A stretch of DNA of 64,000 nucleotides from the NCBI GenBank assembly GCA_034423015.1, contig DAOUJG010000026.1, positions 75,440-139,439 of the forward strand. The letters are read 5' to 3'. The DNA comes from JAGWBJ01 sp034423015 (GTDB taxonomy: Bacteria > Chloroflexota > Dehalococcoidia > Lucifugimonadales > JAGWBF01). Shown one piece after another: positions 59,981 to 64,000 of the stretch. The first letter of the stretch is position 1. Each line of letters starts with the position of its first letter. The notes under the pieces were generated by a model that saw only the letters and a list, made by a program, of their open reading frames with translations, was not told the origin of the DNA and did not search any database. A program made the position numbers and the translations under genes.

Positions 59981-60394
59981 ATGGACCGGGAAATCAAGAG
60001 GGAAAAGGAGAACCGTAGACATCGAGAGAGACGACTGCAGGCCAAAGAACTCGGCCTGTGCACCAGATGCCAGCGAGAACCGGCCGAGCCAAACCGGGCC
60101 TACTGCGAGCAGTGCCTGAAGAGGATTCGAGAATACCGAGCTGGGAAAGAGCACAAGCCAAACCAGCCGAGGGCGTTGGAAGGCAACTCACCCGGACAGA
60201 GCAAAGACAGCCTTGAGGAAGCCGGGTTACCGTTGTTGGTCTGGGCAGGCCACCCGGAGCCCGAACGTGGGTCATCGGCTCGGGAACCGCAGCCGACCCA
60301 CCCAGGGGTGTCAGAAAGTATGCCTGACACCCTACCGCAGAGTGAGGAACGCGGGGAGCAAGTGATGCTTCCCTTTTTCCCCCAATCAGACTGA
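59981..60394 (+). CDS. Zinc-ribbon-containing hypothetical protein
   Basis: The frame is open from before 59921; ATG at 59981 is the likelier start (137 aa). A four-cysteine motif C-x2-C-x11-C-x2-C (CTRCQREP..YCEQC, about 25-43) is preceded by a basic helix (REIKREKENRRHRERRLQAK) and followed by REYRAGKE, a layout common to small DNA-binding proteins of mobile elements. The C-terminal half is proline- and glutamate-rich and low-complexity. The frame just upstream reads YRYTVILKPKPGTW, which looks like the N-terminus of a HicB-type protein, so this may be a chimera created by the rearrangement. Confidence 0.45.
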   Translation: MDREIKREKENRRHRERRLQAKELGLCTRCQREPAEPNRAYCEQCLKRIREYRAGKEHKPNQPRALEGNSPGQSKDSLEEAGLPLLVWAGHPEPERGSSAREPQPTHPGVSESMPDTLPQSEERGEQVMLPFFPQSD

Positions 60395-60420
60395 GCGGAG
60401 CGCAAGCAATGGGGCAAGAG

Positions 60421-60858
60421 TCACGACCGGTCCTTGCCAAGTCGAGGGATCTGACCCGACGACGAGGCTATCTCTCGGACGCCAACGACAGTTATTGCTG
60501 TACCCTGGGACTGTTCTACTACTGGTATGACGTAGTAGGCCAGCCACCCATCCGTGTCACTCAGTCGTTTGAAGATGCAGTGGCCAGGGACGGGGCGGAT
60601 GTACTCGGTCAGGAGATCGGCAAACTGCTTCTGGGTCCTGGTCCGAGTGCCCTCGGCGGTGCCTTCCTTGATGACCTTCAGCTACCGGTCGACGTCGTTG
60701 ATGACGGTCTTGGTGCCCCGCACCTTCTCGGTGCCTATCCTGACCATGAGTCTCGCGCAGGTCGCCGGTCTCGGTCCGATCCGGGGGTTGTCAAGGGCGG
60801 CGACATTGTGTACCACAAGGGCAGAGAGAGTGTCCCACTGGTACGATGCCGAGGGAGT
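60421..60858 (-). pseudogene. Decayed open frame with an internal TAG, unknown function
   Basis: On the minus strand a frame stays open from 60858 to a TGA at 60421-60423 except for one TAG at 60682-60684. It reads MVRIGTEKVRGTKTVINDVD, stop, LKVIKEGTAEGTRTRTQKQF, then ADLLTEYIRPVPGHCIFKRL, which looks like real protein sequence. No family recognised. A plus-strand frame over the same bases (60409-60909) is uninterrupted, but its composition looks like a reverse shadow. The stretch from 60395 to 60906 holds nothing else. Confidence 0.3.
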
Positions 60859-60905
60859 CTACGAGGAGTACAAGGGGGCGATAGTTCAGGGACGGGATGC
60901 GTGCG

Positions 60906-61669
60906 CTAGGAGCTGTGCGGTTCTTCTAAGGCCTGGGAGGTGGTGTTCTGCCGGGTGTGCTTGAGGCGGTAGCTGTCGCCGTTCATCTCCAGGATATGGA
61001 CATGATGGGTAAGGCGGTCCAGTAGCGCCCCGGTGAGCCTCTCTGACCGAAGACCTCGGTCCACTCGTCGAAGGGCAGGTTGGTGGTGACCAGGATGGAG
61101 CCTCGCTCGTAGCGCCGGCTGAAGACCTCCAAGAGGAGTTCTGCCCCGGTGGGGGACAGGGGTACGAAGCCCAGTTCGTCGATAATGAGCAGGCCGAGGC
61201 GGGACAGCTGCCTCTGCAGGTTGAGCAGCCTCCTCTCGTCCCGGGCCTCCATCAGCTCGTGGACCAGTGCTGCTGAGGTGGTGAAGCCCACGGACATACC
61301 CCGCTGGCAAGCAGCCAGTCCCCGCCCCAGGGCCACGTGGGTCTTGCCAGTGCCGCTGTTGCCTACAGCGATGACGTTCCCGCGGCGATGGATGTACTCA
61401 CACCGGGCCAGCTCCATCACCAGCTGCTTGTTCAGCGAGGGGATGGCGGTGAAGTCGAAGGTGTCCAGGCTCTTCACCGCCGGGAAGCGGGCGGCCCGGA
61501 TGCGGCGCTCTACCATGCGCTGGTGGCGGTCGATGAGCTCCAGTTCTGCGAGCCGGAGCAGGTACTGGGGATGGTCCACTCCCTCGGCGGCGCACTGGGC
61601 GGCCATCTTGCCATACTCCCGGAGGAAGCTGGGTAGCTTCAGTTCTTTCAGGTGGTGTTCCAGGAGCAG
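60906..61669 (-). pseudogene. istB: IS21-family IstB ATPase, frameshifted
   Basis: IS21 transposition helper (AAA+ ATPase, about 245 aa). N-terminal LLLEHHLKELKLPSFLREYG lies upstream of an ATG at 61606 and begins at a CTG near 61669. Walker A GNSGTGKTHVALG and Walker B LLIIDELGFVPLSP are intact. After DEWTEVFG the frame shifts: bases read GGTCAGAG where GGTTCAGAG is expected (about 61046), a one-base loss. The expected SERLTGALLDRLTHHVHILE continues in another frame to a stop at 60906. So the C-terminus is cut off in the current sequence. It is adjacent to istA upstream. Confidence 0.85.
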
Positions 61670-63180
61670 GATGGACTTGCTGCTCGTGCCGCCCTACCTG
61701 AGAGCAGGGTCATGTAGTCTCCGGCAGAGGTGGTGCTGACCCTGACCCGGGGCAGGTAGGGGTACAGCTCCAGGTCCAGCCGGGGTGGTCGCCCCTCCAG
61801 TCGGCACAACACCAGGTGCTTCACCGCGTCGAAGCTCAGGGCCCCCAGATGGATGGCCTCTTTCACCGCTGAATGCACCTCTTCCAGCCTGAAGCTCTCC
61901 AGCAGCCGAAGCACCTGGACGAATTCCCGCTTGCCCCGTCGGCCCATCCGGGACTCCAGGAGGCGACGCAGGGTCGTGAACGCCTCGGGCAGGACCCAGT
62001 CTTGCAGAGGCGCCGCCTGGTCCAGAGCGCCCGTCTTCTGCTCCAACAATGGCAGGTAGTGGACGGGGTCGTAGACGAAGTCCTCCCGCTGATAGGAGCG
62101 GGGGTGCCGGGCAATGATCTCCGACCCGCAGCTGATGACCACCTCATCCACGTAGCCCCGCACCATGACATCCCGGTGCCCATAGCCACCGGCACCGAGT
62201 AGTCGTTGGTGCGGTACCGCACCAGGGACAGGGAACTCACTCGCCCAGCGCGCTTCTCGCAGGCGTCGTAGGGCGCGGCCGGCAGGGGCAGCAAAGCCTC
62301 CAGGTCCCCCTCCATCGGCTGCCCGATGGTATCCCGGTGGCCCCTCAGCCTAGCGTCCATCCGCGCCAGGCAACCCTTCTCCAGGTAAGCACTCAGGGCA
62401 TCGAAGCTCTTGAATGATGGGATGGGTACCAGGAAGTTGCGTCGCGCATACCCAACCAACCCCTCAACTTTTCCCTTGTCGTTGCCCTTCCCGGGGCGCC
62501 CGAACCGGTCGTCGAACAGGTAGTGGGACTGAAGCCCGGCGAAGGCCCGGGTGCGTTTCCTTTGGCCGTCCCCCAGGATCCTGGCCACCACCCTGGTGTT
62601 GTCGTAGAGGATGCTCCGGGGCACCCCGCCCAGGAAGGCGAAGGCCGAAACGTGGCCGTCCAGAAAGGCCTCGGTGGTCTCCGCCGAGTAGGCCTTCACG
62701 AAGCAGCCATCGCTGTGGGGCAGGTCCAGGACGAAGTAGTGGGCCTTACGCTCCACGTCCCCTATGACCGCCAGGGCCTCGCCGAAGTCGCACTGGGCAT
62801 GGCCCGGCGGGTGGGACAGGGGCACGAACACCTCCCGGGGTCCGGCGGCGGTGCCCCCTGACGTAGTCCTTGACTATGGTGTACTTGCCCTCGAACCCGT
62901 GCTCATCCCTCAGGCGTTCGAAGATGCGCTTGGCCGTATGGCGCTGCTTCCTGGGGACCCTGTGGTCCTCTTCCAGGATGCGGTCGATGACGCCGGTGTA
63001 GGGCTCCAGCTTGGGCCTCCTGGGGAGAGCCTGCCGCCGGTAGCCCGGCGGCACCGAGTAGAACAGTATCTTCCGCACGGTGTCCCAGTGCAACCCGAAC
63101 ACCCTCGAGGCCTCCCGGATGCTCATCCCTTCCACCATCACCGCTCGTCGGACCCGTAGATACACGTCCACCTTGTACAT
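61648..63180 (-). pseudogene. istA: IS21-family IstA transposase, two frameshifts
   Basis: IS21 DDE transposase (about 500 aa). An N-terminal HTH (EGMSIREASRVFGLHWDTVR) is followed by TAKRIFERLRDEHGFEG and IVKDYVRG. A one-base insertion in a C-run near 62850 breaks the frame. It then continues as FVPLSHPPGHAQCDFGEALA, then SILYDNTRVVARIL and RFGRPGKGNDKGKVEGLVGY, the expected catalytic region. A one-base deletion near 62178 (YSVPVA) shifts again to VRGYVDEVVISCG and on through the C-terminal domain. All domains are present, but the gene is non-functional as written. Sequencing errors could explain single-base changes. Confidence 0.85.
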
Positions 63181-63289
63181 CCGTCACACCGCCCATAGGC
63201 TCGACTTCAAGCCTATGGATGGCGGCGGGTGGTCCAGTTTTCAACCGCCCTATGTCAGCGATCTACCCGCCCGCGCGGTCTACTTTACC

Positions 63290-63720
63290 TCCGCCATTTA
63301 CACTTCTACGGCTCGAGACAATAAGGGCCGTCCTACGGAGGCATGGCATACAGGTGAGCCGGAAGCGAGTACAGCGTCTGATGCGAGCCACGGGGTTGCG
63401 GGCCATCTACCGGCGGCCCAGCACCAGCCGAAGGTCGCCGAAGCATGCGGTCTATCCCTACCTGTTGAGGAATATCAGGATCACCCGGCCCAATCAGAGC
63501 CTGCCCCCGACCCCGATCGGGGGTGTGGGCGGCCGACATCACCTACCTGCCCATGGCTCGTGGATTCCTGTACCTGGTGGCGGTGATGGACTGGCACAGC
63601 CGGTACGTGTTGTCCTGGCGACTGTCCACACCCTGGACGCGGGCTTTTGCGTCGCGGCGCTGGAGGAGGCCCTGGGCAAGGGCAAGCCGGAGGCCTATTT
63701 CGGCGATTTCGCTTATTTGC
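63290..63720 (+). pseudogene. IS3-family transposase (OrfB) remnant
   Basis: Pieces of an IS3 integrase-core transposase in different frames: IRAVLRRHGIQVSRKRVQRL and YPYLLRNIRITRPNQ in one frame, then WAADITYLPMARGFLYLVAV and MDWHSRYVLSWRLS with the first catalytic Asp (WAAD) in a second frame. TLDAGFCVAALEEALGKGKP then returns to the first. The rest of the core with the second Asp (DQGSQF) and the Glu is missing after about 63700. At least two frameshifts and a truncation show it is dead. It abuts the right end of the IS21 element, which may have inserted into it. Confidence 0.8.
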
Positions 63721-63731
63721 ATCGGCGCTAA

Positions 63732-64000
63732 CAGGGATGGCAGGTGGAACAGCGGCTCTACTACCTGGATGGGCTCCGGACGCGGCCAAAGAGACCCAGG
63801 GGTTACGTATCCGGCCACAGGAGGGGGGTCAGCCCCTTGGCATCTAGCAGGGTGTTGAAGAAGGCTGTTTTCGGTAGCGGACAGGTCCCGGATGAGGTCT
63901 CTGGCGGTCCAGGTGATCGTTGATCTGAGTCAGTGACGGCGTGGGATATCCGGGATTGTCCCGGATGAGGGTCGCCCGGCGCTGTCACGGCCGTGTTCAG
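63732..64000. other. Non-coding tail with IS-end-like repeats
   Basis: No credible gene is seen. GTCCCGGATGAGG is repeated at 63885-63897 and 63958-63970, and a hairpin with 8-bp arms (ATCCGGGA) lies at 63948-63966. The phrase AGGGTGTTGAAGAAGG near 63849 resembles sequence often next to insertion-sequence ends. This may be the edge of another element that continues past the window. Confidence 0.4.

Larger units (their letters stand above)
60900..63260 (-). mobile_element. IS21-type insertion sequence (degenerate)
   Basis: istA and istB in the standard order on the minus strand. The right flank holds GGCGGTTGAAAAC (complement, near 63235-63247), a repeat type seen at IS21 ends, and a 9-bp hairpin at 63193-63218 upstream of istA. 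No matching terminal repeat was found on the left, so the limits are approximate. Three single-base frameshifts make it non-autonomous. Confidence 0.75.

Noticed and set aside
59767..60018. A complete 83-aa ABM-family protein
   Set aside because: Only the first 46 residues fit the fold; the rest is out-of-register sequence past the junction.
60409..60909. Plus-strand 166-aa frame in the mobile region
   Set aside because: Its acidic, Gly/Leu/Val-rich composition is that of a reverse-strand shadow; the minus-strand frame gives more protein-like sequence despite one TAG.

Overview
This is a GC-rich, densely coded bacterial chromosome segment with about 63 recognisable protein genes, two tRNA genes and a decayed mobile-element region at the right end. 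Gene content suggests a Chloroflexota (Dehalococcoidia or SAR202-like) bacterium. The pointers are a DnaJ-HspR-Clp heat-shock cluster with a divergent Hsp20, a PIN/TRAM-ispD-ispF-cysS string, a SCO1664/DUF3090 pair, and many catabolic genes of the CaiB/BaiF, CitE-like, amidohydrolase, RraA and HbpS families. This placement is inference from gene content; no rRNA or other phylogenetic marker was searched. Promoters with TTGACA/TTGCCC - 17 bp - TATAAT/TACCAT spacing and AGGAGG ribosome sites recur.

Layout. 1-9 kb: the 3' part of secA, polX (DNA polymerase X with PHP domain), an unknown gene, an ADP-ribosylglycohydrolase, then valS on the minus strand. 8.7-16.2 kb: two tandem cupins, a hydantoinase-like enzyme, a CaiB/BaiF CoA-transferase, two toxin-antitoxin loci (one with a truncated toxin), a second amidohydrolase and an inositol-phosphatase-family enzyme. 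16.2-21.1 kb: a coupled operon of a 63-aa protein plus three CitE-like paralogues, followed from its own promoter by a UGSC-family selenoprotein and its coupled partner. 21.3-30.3 kb: a histidine kinase, a GPP34 protein, tRNA-Pro, RidA, an acetamidase/formamidase, three lipoproteins including a WD40-like PD40 protein, a geranylgeranyl-reductase-like flavoprotein and an HbpS-like protein. 30.3-39 kb: a giant O-antigen-ligase/TPR membrane protein, then a PIN/TRAM protein, ispD, ispF, cysS and an FAD-linked oxidase. 38.9-43.4 kb: the heat-shock cluster with a shared operator region. 43.5-56 kb: an aspartic protease, threonine synthase with a MoaD-like partner, tgt, SCO1664/DUF3090, a TPP enzyme, glmU, a CBS-domain transporter, an MFS transporter and tRNA-Ser. 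56-59.9 kb: enoyl-CoA hydratase, a PEP-mutase-family enzyme, HbpS, RraA and small alpha/beta-barrel proteins. 59.9-64 kb: a gene interrupted at about 59.9 kb, then IS21-type and IS3-type remnants, all carrying frameshifts.

The most notable system is the selenoprotein at 19518-20066. The frame is interrupted only by a TGA at codon 99, in the sequence D-U-G-S-C. A perfect 8-bp stem with a GGUCU loop follows, 18 nt after the UGA, the same loop and spacing as in E. coli fdhF. The protein family is known by the name UGSC, so the family is not new, but the operon partner has no known function and the selenocysteine would be lost by ordinary gene calling.
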